DNA of 64,000 bases from contig NW_026111183.1 in assembly GCF_024679095.1 (NCBI RefSeq), forward strand, positions 437,596 through 501,595. The letters run 5' to 3'. The position numbers were made by a program, and so were the translations under genes. This document shows, piece after piece, positions 48,667 through 63,924 of this stretch. Below the pieces are notes generated by a model. That model searched no databases and had not been told where the DNA came from. It saw only the letters and a program-made list of their open reading frames with translations. Each line of letters opens with the position of its first letter. Position 1 is the stretch's first letter. This stretch comes from Eriocheir sinensis. Lineage: Eukaryota; Arthropoda; Malacostraca; Decapoda; Varunidae.

Positions 48667-51500
48667 GGGAGCACTCAACCCGCAAAACCCTCGATTCGAA
48701 TCACATTAAAGCTTGCTATGTAAACGCTCGTAGCCTACGTAACAAATTTGAAGACTTAGAAGTCCTCGCAGCTACAAATCATTATCACATCATCGGAGTC
48801 ACAGAATCTTGGATAGACACTTCAAATAGAGATTTCACTGCGGAATATAGATTACCGGGTTATACCATCTTTAGTCATGAAAGAGACAACAGACAGGGTG
48901 GAGGCGTTATCTTTTATATCCACAACTCTCTCCATTCAGTATCCGTGAAAACAGATAATATAACCAATGTAGACACGGTCTTCATTGAAATTAAAAATAA
49001 ATCTCATAAAATAGTAACTGGACTTATCTACAGACCGCCAAGGCAGACTCTTGATATCGACCACGCATTAAGTGAATTATTATTAGAAACAAGTAGCAGT
49101 TGCGAGGCAGTAATTGTTGGGGACTTTAACTTGCCAGTGAAAAGATGGGGTGAACCGTTGAACTGTCATACAGGGCTCGACCTGTACACAAATTTACTAG
49201 AAAGTGATTTGCATCAACACGTTCAAGAACCGACTCGGGAAAATAATATACTTGACCTTATCTTTTCAACGACAGCTGATCTAGTTAACGAAGTAAATGT
49301 TGGTCCAATTTTTAGTTCTAGCGATCATCGAACAATCACATTCAGCATCAATATGAAAGAAAGTAAAGTAGCTCCTAGTAAAGAAAAGGTGCCTGATTAT
49401 CAGAGAGCGAATTTCGAAAGACTCCGATCAATTCTAAATAATTCTGACTGGACTGAAATCTCGGCGGAAACAGATACTGATAAATCTTGGGGGGCCTTCA
49501 CCACAATATTGAACAATGCCATAAGCATATGCGTACCCTATCGTAACAGACGTTCAGCTTTTAAGAAGAAACCCAAATGGTGGAATAACGAAATTCAAAA
49601 TAGCCTATCTCTTAAAAAAAGCGTATACAGTTCATACATATCAACTCAGAGTGAGGCTGACAAACTAGAGTTGGACAGAACTCGCTGCGAAATCAAGAAT
49701 TTAATAAAACGAAGCAAGAGAAATCTTGAAGAATATATATCGGAAACAAGTAAATCTAATCCTAAAGAATTTTTTAGCTATGTAAATAATAAAAAGTCAC
49801 TCACTTGTGGTATCGGACCGCTTGCTAATGAAAATGGTAACCACACGAACGATGAAAATGAAATGGCTACAATCCTAAATAACTTTTTCGCATCCGTATT
49901 TACCGACGAAGATTGTTTATCACCTCAACCGCCGGAGGTTAGAAGGACCGAAAAGATGTTAAGTGGCGTGCTCATCATAGAAAGTGACATTTTACGCACA
50001 ATTGAAAAGATTAAAGTAAGCAAAGCTCCTGGTCCAGACAAAATTACCCCTAGGGTCTTAAAAGAAATCAAACATCAAATTTGTAAACCGCTCTCCATCA
50101 TATTCAATAAATCTTTAACAGCTGGAAAAGTTCCGTCGGATTAGAAACTTGCAAATGTCACACCAATTTTCAAAAAGGGGGACAAATCTCATCCAGGAAA
50201 CTATCGACCAATTAGCCTGACATCGATTGTTTCTAAGTTAATGGAGACTATCATTCGCGACAATATGGTGAAATTCTTCGCAGAAAATATTATAATAAAT
50301 GATTCGCAACATGGCTTCCGTAGTAAACGTTCGTGTTTGACTAACTTATTTGATTTTTTTCATTATATTTTTGAGGTGTTTGATGAAAGCAGATCAGTAG
50401 ATATCATATATCTGGATTTTCAAAAGGCATTTGATAAGGTCCCCCACCAACGATTGCTCTGCAAACTATTGGCGCACGGTATCTCGGGTAACATTCACAA
50501 TTGGCTTGCGGACTGACTGTCTGAGCGGAAACAGAGAGTAGTTCTAAACGGTGTTACATCTAACTGGCTCGATGTCAGAAGCGGCGTACCTCAAGGATCA
50601 GTGCTTGGCCCCATGCTCTTCTTAATCTATGTTAATGATATCGATGATGGGTTCACTTGCAAAGTATCAAAATTTGCTGATGACACGAAAATTGCCAGTA
50701 AAGTAACTGCGACACGCGACGAAGAAGCTTTACAATCAGATCTAGATCGACTTGTACGTTGGGCCAATCAATGGCAAATGAAATTTAACGTTGACAAATG
50801 TAAAGTGTTGCACATCGGAAAAAATAACAATCGCGTTCGGTACGTAATGAATGGCCAACAACTTTCTGCAGTAAGTAAAGAAAAGGATCTTGGAATCACT
50901 ATATCAAGCGATTTAAAGCCCGGTCAGCATTGTTCAGAGGTAGTTAAAACTGCAAACAAATTGGTTGGCTTCATCGGACGAGTCTTTAATAATAAATCGG
51001 AAAAAGTAATATTAAAACTGTATAATTCGTTGGTTCGACCCCGTCTAGAGTACTGTGTACAGTTTTGGTCTCCCTATTGCAGAAATGACATAGAAAAGTT
51101 GGAACGGGTACAACGAAGAGTAACAAAGATGATTCCTAGGTTGAGAAATTTATCATATGAACAAAGGCTTAAAGAAGTAAATTTATTCAGTCTATCAAAA
51201 CGAAGAATGCGAGGCGATCTAATAGAAGTGTTTAAAATGTTTAAAGGATTCAGTGCTATTAATGCGGAAGATTACTTTACAATTGATCGATCAAATAGAA
51301 CAAGAAGAAATCACAATTTGAAGATAAGTGGTAAAATATTATCGTCGCACGAAGCTAAACACTTCTTCAATCGAGTTGTTAATGTTTGGAACTCTCTACC
51401 CTGTGATGTCGTTGATAGTACAACAGTTACGGCCTTCAAGAATAGATTAGACAAGTATTTTGAATCCAACCAGCAACTAAGATATTACTCATTGTCGTAA
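48606..51500 (+). pseudogene. CR1-type ORF2: AP endonuclease + reverse transcriptase, two nonsense codons
   Basis: The frame is open from 48606, overlapping the end of ORF1, with no ATG before 48945, so translation may depend on ORF1 (reinitiation or readthrough) or an ATG has been lost. Endonuclease: ACYVNARSLRNKF, IIGVTESWID, VIVGDFNLPVKRWG and SSSDHRTITFS. RT: VSKAPGPDKITP, NYRPISLTSI, DSQHGFRSKRSC, YLDFQKAFDKVPH (catalytic D), [13 protein letters not shown] and KFADDTKIAS. C-terminal: LVRPRLEYCVQFWSP, RRVTKMIPRLRNL and FKNRLDKYF. In-frame stops TAG at 50142 and TGA at 50514 both sit where relatives have tryptophan (TGG). Otherwise intact, so a young copy. Confidence 0.9.
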
Positions 51501-51815
51501 TAACGTTAAGTTCTTTCGAATACTGGTGTCCTTGTCCGCTTTTATCGCCCGGTTAGTGGTAGCAGTAATGGTAGTTCTTTCCTCTTTCCTACATAAATTC
51601 CATGCAGTTTTTCCATGCTGCATGGTTCTTTTTTCTTTCCTGCCAGCTTAGGCTGGAGGGATGGGGTGGTGGGGAGGAGCCTTCGCCTTTGCTGTCCTTC
51701 ATCTTCCACCTTTGATTAGATAGTTAGTGTAGCTTGTCACAAACAGCCTCGTAAGGACCAGCAAGTCTGCTGTTGTTTGTTCTTTCTTTGTGTTTCTTTG
51801 TATTCCGTGTTGTTT

Positions 51816-53200
51816 AATCACAACTAATGTGTTGGAAACATTACAGCTTAATAACATTCCTCACATCTCTGCATATAAATTGAGTTCAATATTTAACTGT
51901 TACACCAGTAGGCTACATATCTTTAAAAAAAAAAGGTATGTAAAAAGGTTGACATTTTGAATAACATTTAAACTCTTTATTACGTTTCTATGGCTGTAGT
52001 ATCGTTATGATTAATCGAGTGATCAGCATATGGGTCTTATGTTTTTGATAGCATAGGTTCAAATTTTGCCATTTTGATAGTAACAGTATTGTCCACAGAT
52101 ACCTGCCTGTTTCTTGTTTATCCTGTTCCACTTTAAACCATGACAGGCCAATCTTTGAAGAGGAAGCATAACCTTGAAGTGCCACTAACAAACCTTTGTC
52201 CATTCTTCTGATGTGATCCTTTTTTTTTCCCCACCCGCCGGTAGGTTTTCTTCAGGGGCCTGGCGGTCGGCCCAGGCCCGTCATGGTGCAGGCAATTTTT
52301 TTTTATAGTGGCGCCATTTATTATTGGCTCATGCTGCCTCTCATAACTCTTTCTTGATTCACTTGGATGGTTTAGCAGGGTTTAGGTATGACTAACATCT
52401 GAGAAACAGGGAATTTTTAGATTTTTAGTGTGGCAACACATTGACAAATGTTTTAGTATGGACTGAACATCAAAGATATATATGGAAAATGGGTGCTTGT
52501 AGATCTTGACATTATATCTGTCAAGAGTCTCCAGTTGTATCCTCTCCCCCATCTCCTGAAAATATTACTCTTGTCAGGCAATCTAAGTGAAGCCTTCCAT
52601 CGAAGCTGGCGTGCAGACATAATGTCAATGCTTAGATTCACTGTCCTTATAGCACTGAAAATAATGCAATTACATGCACATATTTTATTATTTAGAATTG
52701 TGATTAATTGTGATTAAATATTTTTGCATGTATTTTCAGACATGAAAAGTGAAAATTGCTGCACACAACAGTCTGCCGTCTGCGCCGGAGGGCAAGGCAG
52801 CTCAAAGCCCAGGCTGTTACAACTCCTGGGCAGTTTTTGCCCAGAGCCAGCAATTTTTTAGATCCAATAGGGGTGGATTTTTTCTAAGGTCAGGTTCAAC
52901 ATGCTGCAAGATGCCAAGATCTAAGCCTAGTAGGAGATATTGGGTTACAAGAGAGGAGGTTTGCTCTGGCCTTATACTATCAAAGTCCAAATACTAATAG
53001 ATTTCTAAGCACAGTATTTCACTTGCCTTCAGTTTCAACACTTCACTCATGACTCAGGGGTATTTCAGTAAATGTTAGCTGGAGCAAACAGACTCTGACA
53101 GCCCTGCAGCAAAGAGCACAGGCTTTGTCAAAATAAGAGAAACTTCATGGGATTTGCCATTATTTAGTATTACTCTTGTTACGCCAAGAATTTTTTTCCA
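51816..53200. other. No gene seen, one SINE fragment
   Basis: AT-rich unique-looking sequence apart from the SINE at 52222-52375. A short stretch near 52750-52990 is GC-richer but has no recognisable coding signal. Confidence 0.5.
52222..52375 (-). mobile_element. SINE family D 3' part, minus strand
   Basis: Shares with 34296-34617 the blocks ccgccggtagg, 'gtcatggtgcaggca', 'atagtggcgccat', 'attggctcatgct' and ctctttcttgattcacttgg. Confidence 0.75.
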
Positions 53201-54060
53201 TATACTTTGCCAAATATTGCAAGTAATGCACCATTGTTGGTCTTGCCTGTTATAAATCAAATCTTGTTCAATTAAGAAGTTTTGGGTGTCTGCCACTTTT
53301 CAGTTGTAATGCAAGGAATCATTTATCTTCCCTGCCAGATATCACATGTAATGCACCATTGTTGGTTTTGCCTGTTATAAATCAGATCTTGTTCAGTTAA
53401 CAAGCTTTAGGTGTCTGCCACTTTCCAGTTGTAATGCAAGGAATCCCCTGCCAGATATCGCATGTAATGCACCATTGTTGGTTTTGCCTGTTATAAATCA
53501 GATCTTCTTCAGCTCACAAGCTTTGAATATCTGCCAATGTTTATTTCAGGTGTAATGCTTGGAAGCATTTGTTCTCTGTCCTACCCAACAGTATGCAATG
53601 CTTTATTGTGGATTTTGCCTGTTATATTTAATCTTGTTCAGGTAACAAGCTTTTGGTGTCTGCCTTACCTAATATGTGCTGCAGTGACACTTGTCTTGGT
53701 TTCATGATGTGAAATACAGCATGTAATTTCATCACACTAAGTGTCTATCATCACATGTCTGGCATCATTAATGTGGCTTCCAGGAGTAATCTTGTTTGTA
53801 TTACAGCATGCAATGTTTTTTTCTGCTTTATATGATATACATAATCACATAGGTATGATTTTTTTTTGACAAAATGTAATGGCAGTTGATATTCTTGACT
53901 AATGCCTCATAAACCTTGTGAAAAATAATGCTTTTTTTAAAGGGGGGGGGGGAGGGGGGAGCAGAGAGTGGTTTGTTTGGTTGGCCAGTTCAAGGAGTTT
54001 CATATCAAATGATTTTATTACATCCAACTTTAATGTGTGTTTCTTGCAATAAATGCTACA
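53200..54060. repeat. ~120-bp degenerate tandem repeat (left part)
   Basis: Units begin gtaatgcaccattgttgg and contain 'ttgcctgttataaatc', 'cttgttca-ttaacaagctt' and 'gtgtctgccac'. At least four units, increasingly degenerate to the right. The same unit reappears at 57840-57990, beyond the Gypsy element. Confidence 0.8.
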
Positions 54061-54086
54061 TGTTTGCTGATGTAGCCTATGGAATA

Positions 54087-54091
54087 CATAT
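54087..54091. other. Candidate left Gypsy target duplication (CATAT)
   Basis: Five bases matching 57478-57482, next to a TG that could start the LTR. A 5-bp match found by scanning could be chance. Confidence 0.45.
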
Positions 54092-54976
54092 TGTGGGGTT
54101 CTTGAAAGGTCTGGACTTCCGAAAATCCCGTAAATTCTCAGCAATAAAAAAATATAAAATAAAATAACTGAAAATTGAGTTATCAGACTCACAGCCCCTC
54201 TAGTCCTTATTTATTTAAATATCTGACCAGTCACATCTCTCATAGGGTAAGCAAAAGCCAGATAAACCTGCTCTTAAGTTTATTGAAAACAACAAAGAGA
54301 CTCGCTGGAAATTAAGAATAACTGATTAACACCAAGCACACAGCAACCTAGTAGCTATCCTAAAACATCCTAGCGAATGGTTACTTAGCTGTAGGTGGAG
54401 AAGAGGGAAGCCACACCCTGATCTTCCTCGTGGTCCGTTCGGCCTGGAGTCCTTCTGTCCTCTTCTCGTTCCTCACTGCAACGCGCCGTGCCCTCCTTAC
54501 CTCCCAACGGCTCCCCTCGCCTGAGTACACAATCACTCTGGAATTGTGGATACTCAAAGGCAGGAAAACCCCACGATGGACAGCGTGGCGCGGGAGGCGG
54601 GAGGGACGTCTACTCGCGGCCGAATCTGGGGGGAAGATGACTTGGAAGATGGCGGCGGTCCCACAATGCTCCGCGCGCGCCGGTCGCCCAAGATGCCAGC
54701 TCTCGCCATACTGACATCTCGTTTTCTGTGCAACACTTAAGCTAAAGCGCCGTAACGGTTATGGATTGTTATTTATTAATAACCTAACACATGCACTTGG
54801 TCATAGTGGGTCATGCATCCCACACTTAGCTCAGCGTTGGCAATAATAACGAATATGATTTAAAAAGCTTCTGTTTCCCGCCTGATCTGTGACTCTTCCC
54901 GCTCTCTCAATCAAAATGGCGGGGACTCCCGCGATAATTTTCCACAGGCCACTCCCTGAATAATGAAATCATGACA
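54092..54976 (-). repeat. Gypsy 3' LTR, about 885 bp
   Basis: In element sense it begins TGTCATGATTTC directly after the polypurine tract. The other boundary (TG at 54092, giving TG...CA ends) is inferred from the candidate CATAT duplication. A TTTATT at about 54768 is an AATAAA poly(A) signal in element sense. Its first 70 bp match the remnant at 57408-57477 at 69 of 70 positions. Confidence 0.65.
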
Positions 54977-54994
54977 TTTCGCCCCCCCTTTAAG
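54977..54994 (-). other. Polypurine tract of Gypsy element
   Basis: In element sense AAAGGGGGGGCGAAA, immediately upstream of the LTR's TGTCATG. This is the plus-strand priming site and fixes the 3' LTR start. Confidence 0.8.
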
Positions 54995-55589
54995 AAAACT
55001 TTTGTCTTCAGAGAAAAGTTTTTAAACTGTGAATACGCTGCCAACACTGGTAACATGCCCTACACCTGCACCTTCACATTAACATGTTCCTGACAGTACT
55101 TTCTCACACTTTTCACACACCCTCTCATACTGTGGTGTATGTCAGTTAACCTCTGCTCAGGTAATTGACGGTTCGCCTGTGAGTGAAAAAACTCAACATT
55201 TACGTTAATACTCAAACTAGAGGGAAAACTCCATACCGAGGCGCAGTACCTTTTAGAGGGGGCTTGGCGAACTTCGCCACATTTATTCACAATATGTAAA
55301 TGGTGTTATGTATGTATACGTAGATGTGGAGTAGCGGTAGGTAGGTGTAAAAATGGTGTAACTTATTGTATAAATTCCTGGCTAACTGCCTAATTTTTCT
55401 TACATTATCACACCATGCACCATACCATGCGTCTTAAATTTTAAGCATACCGCAAAACTCTCCCACATCTACGGCCTGAGGCTGAGAGTAGTGATCTTGG
55501 CTGATCGCACCATGGGGTGGCGACTCTTGAACCCATCTAATCTGAACACTTTCGTCACTTGGTTCCTCGACTCATCTGAATCTTAAGGT

Positions 55590-55790
55590 CCCAAGATCAT
55601 AAGAACATAAGAACATAGGGAAACTGCAAGAGGCTGGGTGGCCTACACAGGGCAGCTCCAGAATCCCCCCCACTACTCACGATGGGTGAGGTGTAGTTAC
55701 AGGGGTTACAGGTAGAGGCTTGATCCTCGTTATACCGGCGGTACTAGGCACGCATCCAGTACCCCGCCACCTTACTGCACCCACACCTCA
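55590..55790 (-). mobile_element. CR1/L2-type LINE 3' tail, minus strand
   Basis: Contains aagaacataagaacatagg, which in element sense is a short TATGTTCT-type terminal repeat, and ctgcaagaggctgggtggcc as at 43755. It is inserted into the Gypsy 3' region. Confidence 0.65.
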
Positions 55791-55839
55791 CTGCCACTAG
55801 TGAATATAAAGTCTCCGAGCCACCTACATTTTGATCATC

Positions 55840-57366
55840 TTAATCTGCCACCAGACGCTCTAGCAACGATGCCAATAGTTCCCTCTCCTCTGGGGTTAAC
55901 TTTCCTCCCAACGTCACGCCATGCACTGACTCTGTCTGTCTAGAAGTGTTACTGAGAGGAGCTTCGCCGTCCTCATCATCTTGTATTACTACTGCCGCTC
56001 CCACATCTACGGTCTGAGGTTGAGAATAGTGAGCTTTAACTAACTCTAGACACCTCACCTTCTCCTCATCATACTCACTTTCTCGCAAACAACCTGCGGC
56101 TACTTCTGGCCGGTAGTATTGTTTCAACATGTTGATATGGAACCGTTTTGGGTGTCCATCAACCAGGAGAATATAATTAAGGTCATTAACCTTCTCCTGA
56201 GCCTCGTAAGGTCCCTTCCACTGAGCTAACAGCTTGTTGCTCGCTGTGGGAAGCAAAAATTGGCACCGTTCTCCTACACTGAGCTTACGCAACTTTGCCT
56301 TCCTGTCGTAGTAACTTTTCTGTACTTGTTTTGCTTTGAGTAACTCCTCCTTAGCAATGTTACAGGTCTCTCTCAGCCTGTCACCTAAATCCAACACGTA
56401 CTGGTATGTGGTCTTGACCTCCAGGTCCGATACATTGTCATCCCACAGCTCTCTCAATAACTGAAGCGGACCTCTAATCGACCTACCATACATTAGCTCA
56501 AACGGGGAGAACCTGGTGGAGTTCTGTGGCGCTTCTCTGCCAGCCAGGTACCTAGGCCATTCCTTGGGTTGTTCGGTAGCCATGCGTTTAAGCATTTTCT
56601 TAAGTGTGCCGTTAAAACGTTCACACAGTCCATTCCCCATGGGATGGTAGGGCGTGGTATGTAACCCCTTGCACGCTAGCAGACGTAGTACCTCCTCCAT
56701 CATCCCTGAGGTGAACTGAGTACCCCGATCACTCAGTATTTGTCTGGGTATACCTACTCGGCAAAATATAGTCATGAGAGCTTCAGCCACAGTTTGTGTT
56801 TCAATATTCTTCAGCGGCACCGCTTCCGCCCAACGCGTGGCAAAATCTACAAGCGTAAGAATATACCGGGAGCCATCGCTGGCTCGGGGCTCCATTGGCC
56901 CCACCAAATCTACCGCTACTCTTTCAAAGGGAGAATCGATGATGGGCAGTGGCTGTAAGGGTGCAGGCTTTACCCTACCCCTATCTATAGTCTTTTGACA
57001 CACATCGCACGACCTCACGTATCTAGCTACCTCCTGGCCTATCCCTGGCCAATAAAAATGTGCTTGTACGCGAGCGAGTGTCTTGGTTCTTCCCATATGA
57101 CCACCTAGAGTAGTACTGTGACCTAACTTGAGAACAGCCTCTCTGTATCTCGCAGGCACAACTAACTGCAATTTCTTTTCACCCGAGGGAGAGATAATCT
57201 GCCTATAAATCAAGCCACGCTGCTTGATAAAACTGACGCGGTTGTCGTTGAGCTGAATGACACTGTTTTCCTGCAAACGTTTGCGTACGCCGTGCAGGGT
57301 GTCGTCTCTCTCCACCTCCTTCCTTACGGCCTCGCTGTTAGTTAGATCTCCAAGAAATGTAACCAT
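55840..57366 (-). pseudogene. Ty3/Gypsy integrase (C-terminal pol fragment)
   Basis: Joins retroelement cDNA to host DNA. In order on the minus strand: the zinc-binding HHCC module (histidine in the LGHSTTLGGHMG region, cysteines in RSCDVCQK), the rve core with catalytic aspartates in RVAVDLVGPM and LSDRGTQFTS and glutamate in NGLCERFNGTLKK, and a GPY/F module (LAQWKGPYEA) that is typical of Gypsy integrases. A few residues usual between the EWPRY and REAP segments are missing, an internal in-frame deletion. Protease, RT, RNase H and gag are absent. The frame opens about 40 bp from the 5' LTR remnant. A short segment at 55999-56035 (acatctacggtctgagg) is duplicated at about 55469-55500. Confidence 0.85.
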
Positions 57367-57407
57367 GAGAGGCCTAACAGTAATCTTACGCTCTTACGCT
57401 CTTACGC
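57367..57407. other. Deletion junction with CTCTTACG repeats
   Basis: Three copies of an 8-bp word (cttacgct) join the LTR remnant to the integrase, marking the site where the 5' LTR, gag and most of pol were lost. Confidence 0.6.
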
Positions 57408-57477
57408 TCAATCAAAATGGCGGGGACTCCCGCGGTAATTTTCCACAGGCCACTCCCTGAATAATGAAATCATGACA
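57408..57477 (-). repeat. Gypsy 5' LTR remnant (first 70 bp)
   Basis: Matches 54907-54976 at 69 of 70 positions and ends with the same TGTCA terminus in element sense. Confidence 0.8.
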
Positions 57478-57482
57478 CATAT
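57478..57482. other. Candidate right Gypsy target duplication (CATAT)
   Basis: Adjoins the LTR terminus; matches 54087-54091. Confidence 0.45.
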
Positions 57483-57839
57483 CACTCTCTGCCCTGTAAT
57501 TTGGTGTGTCACATACTGCAGCATAACTTTCCTGATATTTTCTTACACTATGAGTTGCCTTATTTTGTCTCATTTGCTTTTATCATATGTGCCTCCGCTG
57601 CATAGTTGTGTCTACTGAGCTTAATATCTTCATGACCCTGACACCAAGGTCAGAGCTTGTGAGATCTTACTGTGTCCTACATCCCTTTTTCACATCCAGG
57701 CTCGGCTGTCTCCCAGGACCACCAAGTTATTGCATTCCATTTAAAACAACTCATATGTTACCTTCTTGATGTCCTCCATCATGTATTTCAGCATGTTTTA
57801 TGATGCTTTGCTCTTATACTGATGTGCCTTGCAACATTT

Positions 57840-57990
57840 TTATACAGTTTTCATTGTATATAACGCATCATTGTTGGTTTTGCCTGTTATAAATCGGGTC
57901 ATGTTCAGTGAACAAGCTTTGAGTGTCTCCCATTGCTTATTTCAGTTGTAATGCTTAGAAGCTTTTGTTCTCTGCCCTGTCAAACAGTAT
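57840..57990. repeat. ~120-bp tandem repeat (right part)
   Basis: One unit with 'catcattgttggttttgcctg' wording and aacaagctttgagtgtctcc, as at 53200-54060, continuing the array on the far side of the Gypsy element. Confidence 0.7.
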
Positions 57991-58058
57991 GCAATGCTTG
58001 CCATTATCTGGCACTTGTACAGTTAGTATGATATTCTTACTCAGCTAAGAGCATGTTG

Positions 58059-58205
58059 CAAAAGGTAAAGGTACGGTTGGGGGCATACGCTGTAGCAGCG
58101 TGTAGCCTCGGTGCGCATCTCCGTAACATTGGGTCTTGAGCCTGTGGTGTTAGGGAACCCATTACCCTGGTACACAGGACCAGTGTGACGTCCGGGTTAC
58201 CACAG
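58059..58205 (-). mobile_element. SINE family C, 3' part, minus strand
   Basis: Matches 59462-59600 (gggggcatacgctgt, cctcggtg..catctccgt, cagtgtgac-tccggg-taccacag). Confidence 0.75.
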
Positions 58206-58283
58206 TTGCAAAGGCATTATAGTAATCTAGCATGCATAGAATGTTGTATGCTTTGCTTGTATTTAAAGCACTGGATATGTTTG

Positions 58284-58430
<147 letters not shown>

Positions 58431-58921
58431 AGCAAATGCTTTCTACACCATATTTTCCTAAAATAACAAAGTGATAGAGTATAGATAATACCAATAATAA
58501 AACATAAGAACAAATACATTTTTCTTTACCCCATTAGTAAATCATTTTACAATAATGAAGAAAAAAAGTAAAGGCTGGATAGGGTGCTGTGTCAGGTACT
58601 TCAAAAATAGTAAAGCTACCCCTGAAAAGTGACGTTTTTGGTGGACCCCAATAGATGGGGGCTACTTGCGCACGCCCAAGGAATTACTACATACCACTGT
58701 CTCTTGGTATATAGTCTCTTTGAACGTTACTGTAATTCGATCGTGTTACATCTACGAATACACTACGTAATGGTTTTACGTCATGCTCACGTATTTATAA
58801 CATCGTGAAAATAAGCGCTGCATTTAATGCTTGAAAAGTTGAAAACGTTGTATATACGTAGTGAATAAGTATTATAGGTTAGTTCAAGATATGTGAACAT
58901 AACGTTAATATGGCATTAACC

Positions 58922-58972
<51 letters not shown>

Positions 58973-59461
58973 GCAAATACACTACATAAATAATCATAAA
59001 TTTTGATAAGGTATCATTTTGGAAACGTTGGGAAAGTTTGTAGTATATCATATATGCCGAATAATGCGGTTCCATCATGCAGGTGGATGATGTGAAATGT
59101 CATCAGGAGACACATTGAATCATTATATAAACCACCTCCACCCTTATGTCTTCTTATTTTGACTTGTATCGCCTTATATCGCCTCGTAAATCCTCCTCTT
59201 CTTGGTCCTCCCCTCTGCTTATTTACACACACTGCGTATTATTATCTGTCGCTTCTCACTACAATACACTTTCGCAATATAATTTTCAGTTTTGTTAATT
59301 GAATTTGATTGTCAACCCATTAGAAAAGCGGGACGTTGACATCGTCGTCATCACATCATCAGATTAGTTTGAAAACCAGCCGGACTCAGCTTGACGGGAC
59401 TCTGGAGGCTGTGATCCCACAGCCTAATTAGCCCCATAAAACACCCAAGAAGAAGAAGAAG
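58431..59461. other. No gene seen; TACGTA-type repeat and (CT)n
   Basis: Includes a diverged relative of the 42525-42720 repeat around 58760-59060, split by (CT)n at 58926-58970, and a short AAG run before the SINE. Confidence 0.5.
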
Positions 59462-59757
59462 AAGGTAAAGTTGGGGGCATACGCTGTGGCAGTGCGTGGC
59501 CTCGGTGTTCATCTCCGTGATATTGGCCCTTGAGCCTGTGGTGGGAGGGAGCCCATCACCCCGGGACACAGGGCCAGTGTGACATCCGGGTACCACAGTT
59601 TACCTTCTCCAGGTTTCCCCAGGTAGCTACCCATTTATCCACCAGCCCGAAAGGGAGAATGAACAGCTGGGTGGGCTGCACGCCGACTGCCCGGGCCGGG
59701 GTAGAACCCGGGCCCGCGGAGTAGTAGCCAGGCACACTGACCACGGAGGCTCGGTAA
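59462..59757 (-). mobile_element. tRNA-derived SINE, family C, full length, minus strand
   Basis: On the minus strand the head lies at the right end (B box GGGTTCTACCCC-like, degenerate), with the body matching 5626-5926 in reverse: gaatgaacagctgggtggg and the pentameric 'ccagtgtgacatccggg' blocks. An (AAG)n run at its left end may be the tail. Confidence 0.75.
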
Positions 59758-62756
<2,999 letters not shown>

Positions 62757-62827
62757 GGCTTCTTCCAGGTGGGGCTGATGGTCGGCCCAGCCTGTTCTGG
62801 CGCAGGCGAGTGTTTATAGTGGCGCCA

Positions 62828-62831
<4 letters not shown>
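62757..62831 (-). mobile_element. SINE family D fragment between (TA)n arrays
   Basis: Contains gatggtcggcccagcc, 'ggcgcaggc' and gtgtttatagtggcgccat, as in the other family D copies. (TA)n adjoins both sides. Confidence 0.7.

Positions 62832-62909
<78 letters not shown>
62832..62909. repeat. (AT)n microsatellite
   Basis: About 39 AT units. Confidence 0.95.
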
Positions 62910-62911
<2 letters not shown>

Positions 62912-63924
62912 CAACAGAATAGTATGTCATAGTTGATTAAGTAAAGAACGAGATATTGGCACATGAATTATACCATTCTTGACCCAATGGACATGGTCAT
63001 ATTATAGTTATTATTCATTTGTACAAGAAATTATACCTCAAAACACTAAAGAGCTTAAAATATATCAAATGGAAGAAGAAAACAACAAATAAAGGAAACA
63101 GGACTAATGGAAAGATTTGCTGTTGCTTTGACCTCTACACTCCTTCCTGTGTTTTCTTGGGAGGTTTGAAGGTTAGTAGAAAATGTATATGCCAACACAG
63201 GAGTACTGGGTTAAGTGGGGAAAGAGATATCAGCAAGTGAGTGAAACAATCCACCCTCATGTCAAGTCATAGTGGTTATTATTCATTTGCACAACAAATG
63301 AGGTATCAAAACACCCAAATTAACTAAAAATCTTTCAAATGGAAGAAATATACCGATAAAAGGAAGTGGCAAGTAAATAAATATTTACTCTAGTTGTATT
63401 AAAGATCATGAAATTGTGGCATCATAGCGTTCAGAAGTTGGATGATGTTTTCTCCAAATTTGGAGTTTTGCACAAAGTGTTGTCAGAATAAAAACTAGAT
63501 ATAATTTAGTACAGACTGTCCACCAGTCCAACAGTGTTCATTGAAATGTAAAGTTTATTTAATTATTTACTTTTTTGGAATTTTGCTCTGTACTGAGCTG
63601 CAAATTTCCAGCAACAATATCCTTCTACATACCTTTTCATAATATGTTTTTTCCTCATTTGACACTATGTATATCCAAAACTGATATGTCCATTTTCCAC
63701 TTAATTTTCTAGTCTTTTAGTTATTACTTTACTTTCTACATACAATATTTGATGATTTATATGTGTTATAGGATATATAGAGGGCAGGATAAGGCAAACC
63801 TGTAATCCAGCAACATATCCCCTATTAAGTTGCCGGGCCCAACAGTGCTGGATCAGTGATTGTTGTCGGCCTGTGTGTTCAGAATAATATAGAGTACATC
63901 TGGTTCCTAAAAAGATTTTTTTTT
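62910..63924. other. No gene seen; AT-rich DNA
   Basis: AT-rich with stops in all frames. Two loosely similar stretches (62990-63080 and 63270-63345) share 'ttattattcatttg-acaa', a possible diverged duplication of about 280 bp spacing. Confidence 0.5.

Larger units (their letters stand above)
46490..51815 (+). mobile_element. Nearly complete CR1-type LINE with two ORFs
   Basis: A GC-rich 5' region (about 46490-47413, boundary uncertain), ORF1 at 47414-48666, ORF2 at 48606-51500 and a 3' UTR with a 'ctgccagcttaggctggagg' stretch ending near 51815 in TTCTTTGTG/TTTCTTTGTA repeats. It is distantly related to copies A-C at the start of the window. Only three lesions are visible across about 4.1 kb of coding sequence. 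Confidence 0.8.

Noticed and set aside
55840..57366. Integrated virus
   Set aside because: The integrase with GPY/F module and the LTR layout fit a Ty3/Gypsy retrotransposon; no envelope or other viral gene is present.
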